Assembly (NCBI RefSeq): GCF_024753215.1
Contig: NZ_JANUGV010000006.1
Location: 240,863 to 304,862, forward strand
Source of the DNA: Massilia solisilvae
Lineage (GTDB): Bacteria; Pseudomonadota; Gammaproteobacteria; Burkholderiales; Burkholderiaceae_D
DNA: 64,000 nt
Direction of reading: 5' to 3'
Shown here in pieces: positions 54,081-62,424 of the stretch. The notes under the pieces are model-generated. The model was not told the origin of the DNA. It saw only the letters and a list, made by a program, of their open reading frames with translations, and did no database searches. Each line of letters starts with the position of its first letter. The stretch's first letter is position 1. The position numbers and the translations under genes were made by a program.

Positions 54081-54387
54081 CAAACTTTTCCAGCAGCGCA
54101 GCGATCCGCGCGGCGCTCGCCCTGGCTTCCTCGACATCGGCCGCGTTGGCGCCTTGCGTGACCACGCTGGCCGACAGCAGCTGCACGAATGCGCGGTCCA
54201 GCGCCTTGCGCGCCGCCGCCATCTGCTGCGCCACGGCGTCGCAGTCGGACGGCTCGGCGGCCAGCGCCACCAGCTTCTGCACGCCGCGCAGCTGTCCCTC
54301 GATGCGCGCCAGCCGGTTGAGCAGGTCCTTTTTCTGCTGCCCGGTGAGCGCGCTTCCCTCGACGATCTTGAGCGGCTGTTCGCCCAT
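54076..54387 (-). CDS. CsoR/RcnR/FrmR family repressor, lacking the usual His/Cys ligands
   Basis: 103-residue all-helical regulator of the DUF156 family: LLNRLARIEGQLRGVQKLVA is the typical helix 1. The first ligand cysteine C49 is present (PSDCDAVAQQMAAARKAL), but the position of the conserved histidine 25 residues on is a serine (LLSAS) and the second cysteine is absent. It may sense something other than Cu, Ni or formaldehyde, or have lost sensing. Start at ATG 54387, overlapping the stop of the aldo/keto reductase gene (TGATG), so the two are coupled. Its stop codon lies within a repeat element. Confidence 0.88.
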   Translation of the reverse strand: MGEQPLKIVEGSALTGQQKKDLLNRLARIEGQLRGVQKLVALAAEPSDCDAVAQQMAAARKALDRAFVQLLSASVVTQGANAADVEEARASAARIAALLEKFA

Positions 54388-55313
54388 CAGGCGACCTCGT
54401 GCCCGCGCGCCGCGCGCAGGATGCGGAACCAGTCGCTGCGCGCGAGCTTGGTCGCGGCGCCGGCCACCGCCACCGCAATCGCTTCCGGACGGCCGGTCCC
54501 GGTGAGCGGGATGGGGCGGCTCGGCAGCTGCATGATCCATGCGAACACCACGGTTGCGAACGGCACCTTCATGCGGTCGGCGATCTCCTTGATCACCAGC
54601 CGCAGGTTCTCCGTGTTCGGATCGAGCGCGGTGAACAGCCGCCCCCCGCCCAGTGGCGACCACACCATGGGCGCCACGCGCAGATCCTGCATGCCGTCGA
54701 AGGTCTCGTCGAACATCGGCGCCAGGTGCAGCGGCGAGAATTCGACCTGGTTGGTGGCCAGCTCGATGCGCCGGTTGAGCGATTCGAACTGGTGCCGGCT
54801 GAAGTTCGATACGCCGAAGTGCAGCACCTTGCCCGCCTTGCGCAGCCGCGAGAAGGCTTCCGCGATCTCGTCGAAGTCCATCAGCGGGTCCGGACGGTGG
54901 ATCAGCAGCAGGTCGAGCCGGTCGGTGTGCAACTGGCGCAGCGATTCTTCGCTTGATGCGATGATGTGCGCGGCCGTGGTGTCGTAATGCTGGATCGTGT
55001 TCTGCGGACGCTTGGGCGAGATGAGTTTGATGCCGCACTTGCTCACCAGTTGCATGCGCTCGCGCAGCGCGGGCCGGGCCCGCAGCGCCTCGCCGAACAG
55101 GCCTTCGACGCTGTAGCCGCCGTAGATGTCGGCGTGGTCGAAACTGGTCACGCCCATGTCCAGGCATTGCTCGATGAAGGCGACGCGCTGCTCCACCGAC
55201 ATGCCCCACTCGGCCATGCGCCACATGCCGGCGACCACACGCGACAGTTCAAGGCCGCCGGCGCGGGTGGCGATGCGGGGGCAGGTCAGGGCGGCGGGCA
55301 GGATGGCGGCCAT
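54387..55313 (-). CDS. Aldo/keto reductase (YdhF-like)
   Basis: 308-residue NADPH-dependent aldo/keto reductase. The TIM-barrel signature residues are present: SFDHADIYGGYSVEGLFGEA with the catalytic Asp and Tyr, LVSKCGIKLI with the lysine, LLLIHRPDPLMDFDEIA with the histidine, and GVSNFSRHQFESL. The C-terminal cofactor region includes PLTGTGRPEAI. Coupled to the downstream CsoR-like regulator, which may control it in response to electrophile or metal stress (inference). Confidence 0.93.
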   Translation of the reverse strand: MAAILPAALTCPRIATRAGGLELSRVVAGMWRMAEWGMSVEQRVAFIEQCLDMGVTSFDHADIYGGYSVEGLFGEALRARPALRERMQLVSKCGIKLISPKRPQNTIQHYDTTAAHIIASSEESLRQLHTDRLDLLLIHRPDPLMDFDEIAEAFSRLRKAGKVLHFGVSNFSRHQFESLNRRIELATNQVEFSPLHLAPMFDETFDGMQDLRVAPMVWSPLGGGRLFTALDPNTENLRLVIKEIADRMKVPFATVVFAWIMQLPSRPIPLTGTGRPEAIAVAVAGAATKLARSDWFRILRAARGHEVA

Positions 55314-55396
55314 GTTGGTCTTTCCGTTATGCAGTAGCTCCGATTATAGCCGTGGCCCCCGGTGCGCGTTTGTCCCTGGATCATTGGCGCGGGCGT

Positions 55397-55433
55397 AAAA
55401 AAAACGTGCGCCTCCTCGCGGAGTGCGCACGTT
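55397..55433 (-). terminator. Intrinsic terminator downstream of the penicillin-binding protein gene
   Basis: Stem AACGTGCGC (55403-55411) / GCGCACGTT (55425-55433); on the minus strand it is followed by a run of T. It lies 18 bases after the stop of the D-Ala-D-Ala carboxypeptidase gene. Confidence 0.9.
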
Positions 55434-55450
55434 TCTTGAACAGCGAGCGC

Positions 55451-56599
55451 TTACTTCATCCAGAGCCGCATCGAGTCCCACGCGCGGCCGAAGATGGTCG
55501 CCTGCGGCACTTCTTCCAGCGCCACCACCGGCAGCACCAGCAGCGGTTTGCCATCCACCATCATCTTCAGCGTGCCGACCTGGCCGTTGCGCGCCAGCGG
55601 GGCGACCAGCGGGTCCTTGCGTTCCAGCACAGGCTTGAGCTTGCCGGCAACGCCTTTCGGCACCGTCACCAGCACGTCGTTCGGGAAGCCGATCTTGACG
55701 GTCGATTGCGAACCTTTCCACACTTCCGGCGTCGCGATCGCCTGGCCCTTCGAATACAGCTTGACGGTGTCGAAGTTCTGGAAGCCCCAGTTGAGCAGCT
55801 TCTGGCTCTCGCCGGTGCGGGTGCCATCCGAGCTGGCCCCCGACAGCACCGAGATCAGGCGGCGCTCGCCGGCCGGGCCGTTGGGACGGTGCGCCGACGC
55901 GATCATCGAGTAGCCCGACGCTTCGGTGTGGCCGGTCTTCATGCCGTCCACGGTCGGGTCGAGCCAGAGCAGGCGGTTGCGGTTCTGCTGCTTGATGCGG
56001 TTGTAGGTGAACTCCTTGACCGAATCGATCTTGTAGAACTCGGGGTAGTCGCGGATCACGGCCTGGGCCAGGATCGCCAGGTCATGCGCGGTCGAGTAGT
56101 TGTCCGGGCTCGGCAGGCCGTGCGGGTTGGCGAACTTGGTGTCCTTCATGCCCAGGCGCTGCGCCTCGCGGTTCATCAGGGTGGCGAAGGTGCCCATGTC
56201 GCCGCCCACGGCTTCGGCCAGCGCCACCGCCGCGTCGTTACCCGACTGCACCATCAGGCCGTACAGCAGGTCCTTGATCGACACCGGCACCTTGGGATCG
56301 ATGAACATCTTGGAGCTGCTCTTGTCGACCTTCCATGCATCGACCGACACGTTGACCATCTGGTCCAGCGTCACCTTCTTGTCGCGCAGGGCGCCGAACA
56401 CCACGTAGGCGGTCATGACCTTGGTGAGCGAGGCCGGTTCGATGCGCATGTTGGCATCCTGCGAGGCGATCACCTGGCCGCTGGTGGCATCCACCAGGGT
56501 CCAGGAGCGGGCGGCAATGTTGGGGGCCGGCACGGTCTGCGCGTGCACGGCCGACATCAACGTAAGGCTGGCGGCGATGGCCGCAAACAATTTTTTCAT
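55451..56599 (-). CDS. dacC: D-alanyl-D-alanine carboxypeptidase (PBP5/6 type)
   Basis: 382-residue periplasmic serine peptidase that trims the terminal D-Ala of peptidoglycan pentapeptides. Signal peptide MKKLFAAIAASLTLMSAVHA. The catalytic motifs are S-L-T-K (EPASLTKVMTAYVVFG), SGN (MVQSGNDAAVALAE) and KTG (DGMKTGHTEASGYSM). The C-terminal domain ends with an amphipathic helix (GRAWDSMRLWMK) that anchors it to the membrane. The symbol is given for the family; dacA would be equally valid. Confidence 0.94.
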   Translation of the reverse strand: MKKLFAAIAASLTLMSAVHAQTVPAPNIAARSWTLVDATSGQVIASQDANMRIEPASLTKVMTAYVVFGALRDKKVTLDQMVNVSVDAWKVDKSSSKMFIDPKVPVSIKDLLYGLMVQSGNDAAVALAEAVGGDMGTFATLMNREAQRLGMKDTKFANPHGLPSPDNYSTAHDLAILAQAVIRDYPEFYKIDSVKEFTYNRIKQQNRNRLLWLDPTVDGMKTGHTEASGYSMIASAHRPNGPAGERRLISVLSGASSDGTRTGESQKLLNWGFQNFDTVKLYSKGQAIATPEVWKGSQSTVKIGFPNDVLVTVPKGVAGKLKPVLERKDPLVAPLARNGQVGTLKMMVDGKPLLVLPVVALEEVPQATIFGRAWDSMRLWMK

Positions 56600-56693
56600 G
56601 GAAGCAATGTCGTCTCAGGTGGTGGTGAAGCGAAGGCAATGCCGAATAGCATTACTTTGAAAGAAGAGCGCCCATTATAGGCCAGCGTTGGCC

Positions 56694-57326
56694 TCAATTG
56701 TGTCGCACCCACAGCTGCATGACGAGATTTTTGATGTGTCCGAGCTTGCGATGGAAGAAGTGATCCGCGCCCGGGATCACGATCACCGGCAGGTCCTGCG
56801 GGCGCGCCCAGTCGAACACCTGCTGCAGCGTGATCGTATCGTCAAGTTCGCCGTGGACCAGGATTGTGTCTTTCGGCACCTCGGGCATCGGCCACTTGCC
56901 GGCCGCGGTGCCGACCAGCACCAGGCGCTCGGCCGGGCGGCCTTCGGCGATCAGGCGCTGCTGCAGCTTGGCCTGCACGAAGGTGCCGAACGAGAAACCG
57001 GACAGCGCCACCGGCAGGCCCGGATACTGCTCTTGCATGTGCGCCATCATCAGGGCCATGTCGTCCACTTCGCCCACGCCGTTGTCGTGCACGCCTTCCG
57101 ATTCGCCCACGCCCCGGAAGTTAAAGCGCGCGGTGGCGTAGCCGAGCGAGACGAAAGTGCGCGCGAGGGTCTGCGCGACCTTGTTTTCCATCGTGCCGCC
57201 ATACAGCGGGTGCGGGTGCGCGACCAGCGCGATGCCTTTGGGCGGCACGTCGGGCAGGTCGAGCAGGCATTCCATCTTGCCGGCGTGGCCGGTCAGGTAA
57301 AACTTTTTCGAAAACTTGTTCAGCAT
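56694..57326 (-). CDS. Alpha/beta hydrolase
   Basis: 210-residue serine hydrolase-type protein. The fold signature includes ALVAHPHPLYGGTMENKVAQ, YATARFNFRGVGESEGVHDN and the nucleophile elbow ALSGFSFGTFVQ (G-F-S-F-G). The acid is likely the Asp in LVHGELDDTITLQQV and the histidine in VIPGADHFFHRKLGHI. Typical of small proteobacterial hydrolases. It starts 3 bases after the stop of the ferredoxin gene. Substrate unknown. Confidence 0.9.
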   Translation of the reverse strand: MLNKFSKKFYLTGHAGKMECLLDLPDVPPKGIALVAHPHPLYGGTMENKVAQTLARTFVSLGYATARFNFRGVGESEGVHDNGVGEVDDMALMMAHMQEQYPGLPVALSGFSFGTFVQAKLQQRLIAEGRPAERLVLVGTAAGKWPMPEVPKDTILVHGELDDTITLQQVFDWARPQDLPVIVIPGADHFFHRKLGHIKNLVMQLWVRHN

Positions 57327-57329
57327 GGT

Positions 57330-57653
57330 TCAGATCTTCAGGCGCTCGACCACTTCGCCTTGCAGGATGTGGCGGTCGATGATTTCGTCGATGTCGGTGG
57401 TATCGACATAGGTGTACCAGGTGCCCTGCGGGTAGATGACCACGACCGGGCCTTCCTCGCAGCGGTCCATGCAGCCGGCCTTGTTGATACGCACCTTGCC
57501 GGGGCCGTTCAGGCCGAGCTGCTTGATGCGCTGCTTGGCGTGCTGCTGGGCGTCGAAGGCGCCGCACTTGCCGCAGCTGGGGCGGCTGCCGTCCTCGCGC
57601 ACATTGGTGCAGAAGAACACGTGGTGTTCGTAAAAGGGTTTGTCGTCGTTCAT
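57330..57653 (-). CDS. Thioredoxin-like 2Fe-2S ferredoxin
   Basis: 107-residue (2Fe-2S) ferredoxin of the thioredoxin-like class. Cluster cysteines are in FFCTNVREDGSRPSCGKCGA and KAGCMDRCEEGPVVVIYP; the latter C-x3-C-x-x-GP loop is diagnostic. Ends DEIIDRHILQGEVVERLKI. Start at ATG 57653; the longer reading frame above it is a shadow of the VanZ gene. Electron-transfer partner not evident. Confidence 0.92.
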   Translation of the reverse strand: MNDDKPFYEHHVFFCTNVREDGSRPSCGKCGAFDAQQHAKQRIKQLGLNGPGKVRINKAGCMDRCEEGPVVVIYPQGTWYTYVDTTDIDEIIDRHILQGEVVERLKI

Positions 57654-57715
57654 GTCGGTCCTGCTGCCAAATTGATAAGGCCGCCATGCGGCCCATCCTG
57701 CAATGATACGCGTTC

Positions 57716-58840
57716 CTACTGCCGATTGAGTTTGTGCGAGGGAAGCAGCAGGAACCACAGGGCCGCGAACGGCCAGGCCAGCGACAGGAACTGGGCCGCG
57801 CCGTTGAAGTTCAGGAACTTGCCCTGGACCCAGCCTTGCAGGGTCGCGACGAAGTAGGGATTCACCGGAATCGTGTTCACGACAATCAGCGACAGCAGCA
57901 GCGTGACCACCGCCAGGCGCCGCTGCGCCACCTGCGGCGCGAACGCCAGGCCCGCCAGCATGATCGCACCGATCACGAACCCGCCCTGCGCGCCGGGGGT
58001 GATCCAGACGAAGGCATTGTCGGGCGTGAACAGCAGCGAGCTGGCCAGCGTCTTGACCAGCAGCGCCGCGCCGAGCATGGCCAGCATCAGCGGATAACGC
58101 GGGGCCCCGCGCCGCAACAGGCACAGCAGGGTGAGCACGGCGCCGGTCATGCCGCAGGCCGTGATGATGGTTTCGGACAGCCAGTACTGCTCCACGCTCA
58201 TCTCGGCGCCGGGGCGCAGCATCGCCACCAGGTCGATGTTGGTGTCGAGCCACTCGGACAGCCATTCGGAAATGATCGGCAGCACCTGGCCGTGGCCGAA
58301 CAGGTAGCCCTGCGGGTAGATCTGCGCCAGCGGCCACAGCGCCAGCAGCACCAGGCCCTGGCTGGCGTGCGGTGCAAACCAGCGGCGGCGCAGGCGGTAC
58401 AGGCGGCTCTGGTCGAGCAGGCTGCGCGACCACGCCGCGCCGAGGAAGGCGCCGATCAGGCAGCCGGCCGAATTGGTGAAGAAGTCGAGGTTGGACGGTA
58501 CCCGGCTGGGCAGGTAGTTCTGCACCGTCTCCATGGTGCCCGACACCAGCACGCCGGCCAGCGCCGCCAGCAGCACCGCCAGCAGGCCGCGCACGCGCGG
58601 GTACATCGCCAGCACCAGCAGCGTGCCGAACGGGATGTAGCCGACCACGTTGACCATCACGTCAAAGCGCGTCCAGTAGCGCTGCGGCGCCAGGTTCAGG
58701 AATTCGAACGGCGACAGGCCGCTGCTGCGCCAGCCCGAGAACGGGAACCAGCTGGCGTACACGATCAGCAGCAGGTACACCAGCAGCGCGGCGCGCGCGA
58801 CCGGCGAACCACGCTGCGGCACGTGCTCGTGTTCGGTCAT
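57716..58840 (-). CDS. VanZ family membrane protein
   Basis: 374-residue polytopic membrane protein with about ten hydrophobic segments. The VanZ-like domain is N-terminal: LLLIVYASWFPFSGW, FDVMVNVVGYIPFGTLLVLA, and SGTMETVQNYLPSRVPSNLD followed by FFTNSAGCLIGAFLG. The C-terminal half adds further hydrophobic helices. Start at ATG 58840, overlapping the stop of the upstream lipoprotein gene by 4 bases (ATGA). Function unclear in this family; the overlap suggests co-expression with the lipid-transport operon. Confidence 0.9.
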   Translation of the reverse strand: MTEHEHVPQRGSPVARAALLVYLLLIVYASWFPFSGWRSSGLSPFEFLNLAPQRYWTRFDVMVNVVGYIPFGTLLVLAMYPRVRGLLAVLLAALAGVLVSGTMETVQNYLPSRVPSNLDFFTNSAGCLIGAFLGAAWSRSLLDQSRLYRLRRRWFAPHASQGLVLLALWPLAQIYPQGYLFGHGQVLPIISEWLSEWLDTNIDLVAMLRPGAEMSVEQYWLSETIITACGMTGAVLTLLCLLRRGAPRYPLMLAMLGAALLVKTLASSLLFTPDNAFVWITPGAQGGFVIGAIMLAGLAFAPQVAQRRLAVVTLLLSLIVVNTIPVNPYFVATLQGWVQGKFLNFNGAAQFLSLAWPFAALWFLLLPSHKLNRQ

Positions 58841-59445
58841 CGCGTCGCGTGGTTCACGCGCGCCAGCCAGGCGGCGATGTCGTCGGCCACCGCATCGGTA
58901 CTGGCGGCCAGCGCGTTGGCGCCGCCCGAGGCGTTGGCCGCGGGGGCCGGCGTGGAGCGGCTGAAGGTCTGCTGGTCGAGCAGGACGTGGTCGCGAAACA
59001 GCGAGGCGCGCACGACCACCTGGCCGCGGCTCTGGCTGGCGCTGTCGAACGCGTGGGTGAAGTCGTCCACCTCCACGCGCAGGATCGGCACCCCGGTCGA
59101 CGAGTCGGTGGGCTGCAGCACCTTGACGCCGGTTTGCGCCAGCCGCGTCTTCACGCGCTGGGTCACCATCTCGAGTGGGTTGGTGCTCCAGCGGCTGTTG
59201 GCGTAGGCGCGCGCCTGCATCGCGTCGGCATAGTTCAGGCGGTAGAACATGCGCTCGCTTTCCAGCGCGGCCGAGCCGGTGGCCTCGCTGACAACCACGG
59301 CGGACATGGGCGCGTCGATCGTGGCGCTGCGCGGGGCGGCCGGGCCGAGGTCGAACAGGGTGGTGGAGGCGCCCTTTTGCGAGGCGCAGGCGGCAAGCAG
59401 CAGGGCGATCGATGCGATCAGCAGGCGCGGCAGGATTCGGTTCAT
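58837..59445 (-). CDS. ABC-type transport auxiliary lipoprotein (PqiC-like)
   Basis: 202-residue lipoprotein: ILPRLLIASIALLLAAC with a lipobox cysteine, followed by SQKGASTTLFDLGPAA. The body matches the auxiliary lipoprotein family (PqiC/YmbA): ERMFYRLNYADAMQARAYAN, then QRVKTRLAQTGVKVLQPTDS. Start chosen at ATG 59445 behind GAGGACCGCC; ATG 59457, overlapping the MlaD stop, is the alternative. It is the outer-membrane partner of the MCE transporter encoded just before it. Confidence 0.88.
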   Translation of the reverse strand: MNRILPRLLIASIALLLAACASQKGASTTLFDLGPAAPRSATIDAPMSAVVVSEATGSAALESERMFYRLNYADAMQARAYANSRWSTNPLEMVTQRVKTRLAQTGVKVLQPTDSSTGVPILRVEVDDFTHAFDSASQSRGQVVVRASLFRDHVLLDQQTFSRSTPAPAANASGGANALAASTDAVADDIAAWLARVNHATR

Positions 59446-59453
59446 GGCGGTCC

Positions 59454-60380
59454 TCATTCGGTCGGGGCGACAAAGCCAGGTTCACCCGGACCCGGTTGCG
59501 GACTCGGGCCGCCGAACAGGATGCTTTGCGGCCGGTCCGAGAGCGAGTTGGCGGTGCGCTTGACGGCGCGCAGCGAGGCCTTGGCTTCGTCGGTCATTTC
59601 GGTCAGGTGCGGCAGGGTCTGCATCTCCAGGCCGCTGGCCGCGCCCTGCAGCGAGCCGATGGCCCCGTTCAGGCGCTCGAGCGGGCCGTCCTTGGCCTGC
59701 AGGCGCGTGGCCAGGTTGTCGTAGTTGTGCGCCAGCGCGTTGACCGAGGTGGCGGTCTGGTCGAGCTTCGTGGCCAGCGCCGGCAACTGGTCGAGCGTGG
59801 GCTCGAGGCGCTTGGGCAGTTCGCCGTAGGCGGCCGCGGTCTTGCCGATGCTGTCGAAGGCGCCGATGATGGTCTGCTGATTTTGCGGGCTCATCAACCG
59901 GTCCAGGCTCTCTGTGATCTTTTCGGTTTTGTCCAGGATGGCCAGGCCGCGCTTTTCGATCTGGTCCAGCAGGCCCGGACGCATCGGGATGCGCGCCACG
60001 CGCTTGGGATCGCTCGGCAGGATCGGCGAGCCGGTGCGGTCGTCGTCCAGCTGCAGGAACGCCAGGCCGGTCACGCCCTGGTAGCCGAGCGAGGCGAAGG
60101 TGGTGGTGGTCACCGGGGTGTCGTTGTCCACCGACAGCTTGATCAGGATCTGCCCGGTCACGCGCGGGTCGAACATGATGTCGTTCACGCGGCCCACTTC
60201 CAGGCCGCGGTAGCGCACCACCGCGTTCGGATTCAGGCCCGGGATCGACTGCGTGGTCACGATCTCGTACGGCACGGTCTCGCTGCGGTCGCGGTTGAGC
60301 CAGATGCCGGCCAGGACCGCGGCGATCAACAGGGCGATCGTGAAGATGCCTGTCATGAGCGCGTGCGATCTGTTTTCCAT
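59454..60380 (-). CDS. MCE/MlaD-domain substrate-binding protein
   Basis: 308-residue inner-membrane-anchored MCE protein. N-terminal anchor ALMTGIFTIALLIAAVLAGI, then the MCE domain: IPGLNPNAVVRYRGLEVGRV, VTGQILIKLSVDNDTPVT, GYQGVTGLAFLQLDDD. The C-terminal half is helical (LDQLPALATKLDQTATSVNA), probably forming a hexameric barrel or coiled-coil tube across the periplasm. Start at ATG 60380 with GGAG 8 bases upstream. Part of the four-gene lipid-transport operon. Confidence 0.93.
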   Translation of the reverse strand: MENRSHALMTGIFTIALLIAAVLAGIWLNRDRSETVPYEIVTTQSIPGLNPNAVVRYRGLEVGRVNDIMFDPRVTGQILIKLSVDNDTPVTTTTFASLGYQGVTGLAFLQLDDDRTGSPILPSDPKRVARIPMRPGLLDQIEKRGLAILDKTEKITESLDRLMSPQNQQTIIGAFDSIGKTAAAYGELPKRLEPTLDQLPALATKLDQTATSVNALAHNYDNLATRLQAKDGPLERLNGAIGSLQGAASGLEMQTLPHLTEMTDEAKASLRAVKRTANSLSDRPQSILFGGPSPQPGPGEPGFVAPTE

Positions 60381-60381
60381 G

Positions 60382-61233
60382 TCATTTCTCCGATTCGTTC
60401 TTGACGCGCTCATCGAGCACTTCGAGCGCGCGCCGGCCGCGCGGGCCGAGGAAAAACTGTTTGATGAACGGGTGGTCCACCTGAATCACGTCGCAGGTCG
60501 GGCCGACCGCCACCACGTGCTTGTCGGCCAACACCGCGATGCGGGTGGACAGCGCGAACAGCGTGTCCAGGTCGTGCGTGACCATCACCACGGTGAGCTT
60601 GAGCTCGCGGTGCAGGGTCTGGATCAGCGCCACGAAGGCGTCCGACAGGTCGGGGTCCAGGCCGGCAGTGGGCTCGTCGAGGAACAGCAGCTGCGGCTCG
60701 AGCGCCAGCGCACGCGCCAGCGCGGCGCGCTTGACCATGCCGCCCGACAGGTCGGCCGGCATCTTGTTGGCGTGCTCCACGCCCAGGCCCACCATGTTCA
60801 TCTTCAGCAGCACCGCGTCGCGGATCACATCGTCGGGTAGCGCGTGCAGCTCGCGCATCGGCTGGGCGATGTTTTCGAATACCGTGAGCGCCGAATACAG
60901 CGCGCCCTGCTGGAACAGCATGCCCCAGTGGTTGCGCATGCGCTGCAGGTCTTCGGGCTGGGCGCTGCTGATGTCCTCGCCGAACACGACGACCTCGCCG
61001 CGCGAAGGCTTTTCCAGCCCCAGCATCTGGCGCAGCAGCACGGTCTTGCCGGTGCCCGAGCCGCCCACGATCGACAGGATCTCGCCGGCGTAGATCTTCA
61101 GGTTCAGGTCCTGGTGCACCACAGTGCGGCCAAAGCGGGTCCACAGGTTGCGGATCTCGACCACCGGCGGGCCGACCTCCACGTCCGGGCGCAGGTTCAG
61201 GCGCTGCGGCTCGCGCTTGGCGCTATCTACCAT
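60382..61233 (-). CDS. MlaF-like ABC transporter ATP-binding protein
   Basis: 283-residue ABC ATPase of the MlaF/Ttg2A group. Walker A is GGSGTGKT in ILSIVGGSGTGKTVLLRQML, Q-loop MLFQQGALYSALTVFENIAQ, ABC signature LSGGMVKRAALARALA, Walker B LLFLDEPTAGLDP and the switch histidine in VVMVTHDLDTLF. Overlaps the permease gene by 7 bases and ends one base before the MlaD start. Confidence 0.95.
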   Translation of the reverse strand: MVDSAKREPQRLNLRPDVEVGPPVVEIRNLWTRFGRTVVHQDLNLKIYAGEILSIVGGSGTGKTVLLRQMLGLEKPSRGEVVVFGEDISSAQPEDLQRMRNHWGMLFQQGALYSALTVFENIAQPMRELHALPDDVIRDAVLLKMNMVGLGVEHANKMPADLSGGMVKRAALARALALEPQLLFLDEPTAGLDPDLSDAFVALIQTLHRELKLTVVMVTHDLDTLFALSTRIAVLADKHVVAVGPTCDVIQVDHPFIKQFFLGPRGRRALEVLDERVKNESEK

Positions 61234-62369
61234 GAGAACCCCACGCCGCTGAACATGATCGCGAACACCGCGTCGGCCAGGATCACGACCGTGATCGCCG
61301 TGACCACCGAGGTGGTGGTGCCGCGGCCCAGGCTTTCGGTGTTGGGCTTGATGCGCAGGCCAAAGTGGCAGGATACCAGCGCGATCAGCATGCCGAAAGT
61401 CGCGCCCTTGGCCAGGCCGATCGTGTAGTTCACGAACGGCACCGCCGAGGGCAGCTTTTGCAGGAAGTAGCGCGCCGACAGGTTCAGCTCGATCTTGGCC
61501 GAGACCATGCCGCCGATGAGGGCCATCGCATCGGTCCACACCACCAGGAGCGGCATCGACACCGCCAGCGCAAGCACCTTCGGCATGATCAGGCGGTAGC
61601 CGTGCGAGATGCCCATCACCAGCATCGCGTCCAGTTCCTCGGTCACGCGCATCACGCCCAGCTGCGCGGTGATCGAGGAGCCCGAGCGGCCGGCCACCAG
61701 AATCGCGGCCAGCAGGGGCCCGAGCTCGCGGATGATGCTCATGCCGAGGATATTGACCAGGTAGATGTCGCCGCCGAACATGCGCAGCTGCTGCGCCGAC
61801 AGGTAGGACAGCACCACGCCGATCAAAAAACCCACCAGCGCCGTGATGCCCAGCGCCTGGAAGCCGGAGTGGAAGATGTTGGCCGAGATCTCCTTCCACG
61901 GCCCGGTGATCGGGTGGCGGATGAAGCGCCAGATGTCCTGCATCAGGCGGCCGATCAGCATCACGAACTGGCGCAGGTGCTGGAAGAACTTGAGGATGCC
62001 AGCGCCAAGGGCGATCACCCACGCCAAGTGGGTTGGACGCGTTTGCGGAAGCTCGTTCTGGCCGGCTTCCTCGATGCGGCCGAACAGTTCCTCCTGCCGC
62101 GGATCGAGCGTGAGCCCGGTGGGGCGGCGCTTGCCCCAGGCGTTCCAGAACATCTGGGCACCGATGTGGTCCAGCCGCTCGACCTGCGACAGGTCCCATC
62201 CAAGGTCGGTCCTGCCGGCGTAGCGGGAGAGCTCCTGGTTGAGCGACTTGAGCGTGCCGCGCTTGGCGCACAGGGCATGCACTTGCCAGACGCCCGTGGC
62301 AACGACCGATTGTCCCGCGCCGGAGTCGGGTTGCCGGATGGTTAACGTTGGCGCGTTTTCAAGGTGCAT
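61227..62369 (-). CDS. MlaE-like permease with N-terminal STAS domain
   Basis: 380-residue permease of an MCE-type phospholipid ABC transporter. The N-terminal ~110 residues are a STAS-like domain (ATGVWQVHALCAKRG, WDLSQVERLDHIGAQMFWNA), i.e. MlaB-like and fused to the permease. The MlaE domain follows with several transmembrane segments (ALGITALVGFLIGVVLSYLS, IRELGPLLAAILVAGRSGSS) and VTEELDAMLVMGIS, which couples to the ATPase. Start at ATG 62369. First gene of the lipid-transport operon. Confidence 0.93.
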   Translation of the reverse strand: MHLENAPTLTIRQPDSGAGQSVVATGVWQVHALCAKRGTLKSLNQELSRYAGRTDLGWDLSQVERLDHIGAQMFWNAWGKRRPTGLTLDPRQEELFGRIEEAGQNELPQTRPTHLAWVIALGAGILKFFQHLRQFVMLIGRLMQDIWRFIRHPITGPWKEISANIFHSGFQALGITALVGFLIGVVLSYLSAQQLRMFGGDIYLVNILGMSIIRELGPLLAAILVAGRSGSSITAQLGVMRVTEELDAMLVMGISHGYRLIMPKVLALAVSMPLLVVWTDAMALIGGMVSAKIELNLSARYFLQKLPSAVPFVNYTIGLAKGATFGMLIALVSCHFGLRIKPNTESLGRGTTTSVVTAITVVILADAVFAIMFSGVGFSW

Positions 62370-62424
62370 TGCGCCAGTGTAAAAGAGATTCGAAAGCGCT
62401 GCCACCCGCAGGGTGTTAGCGTGC

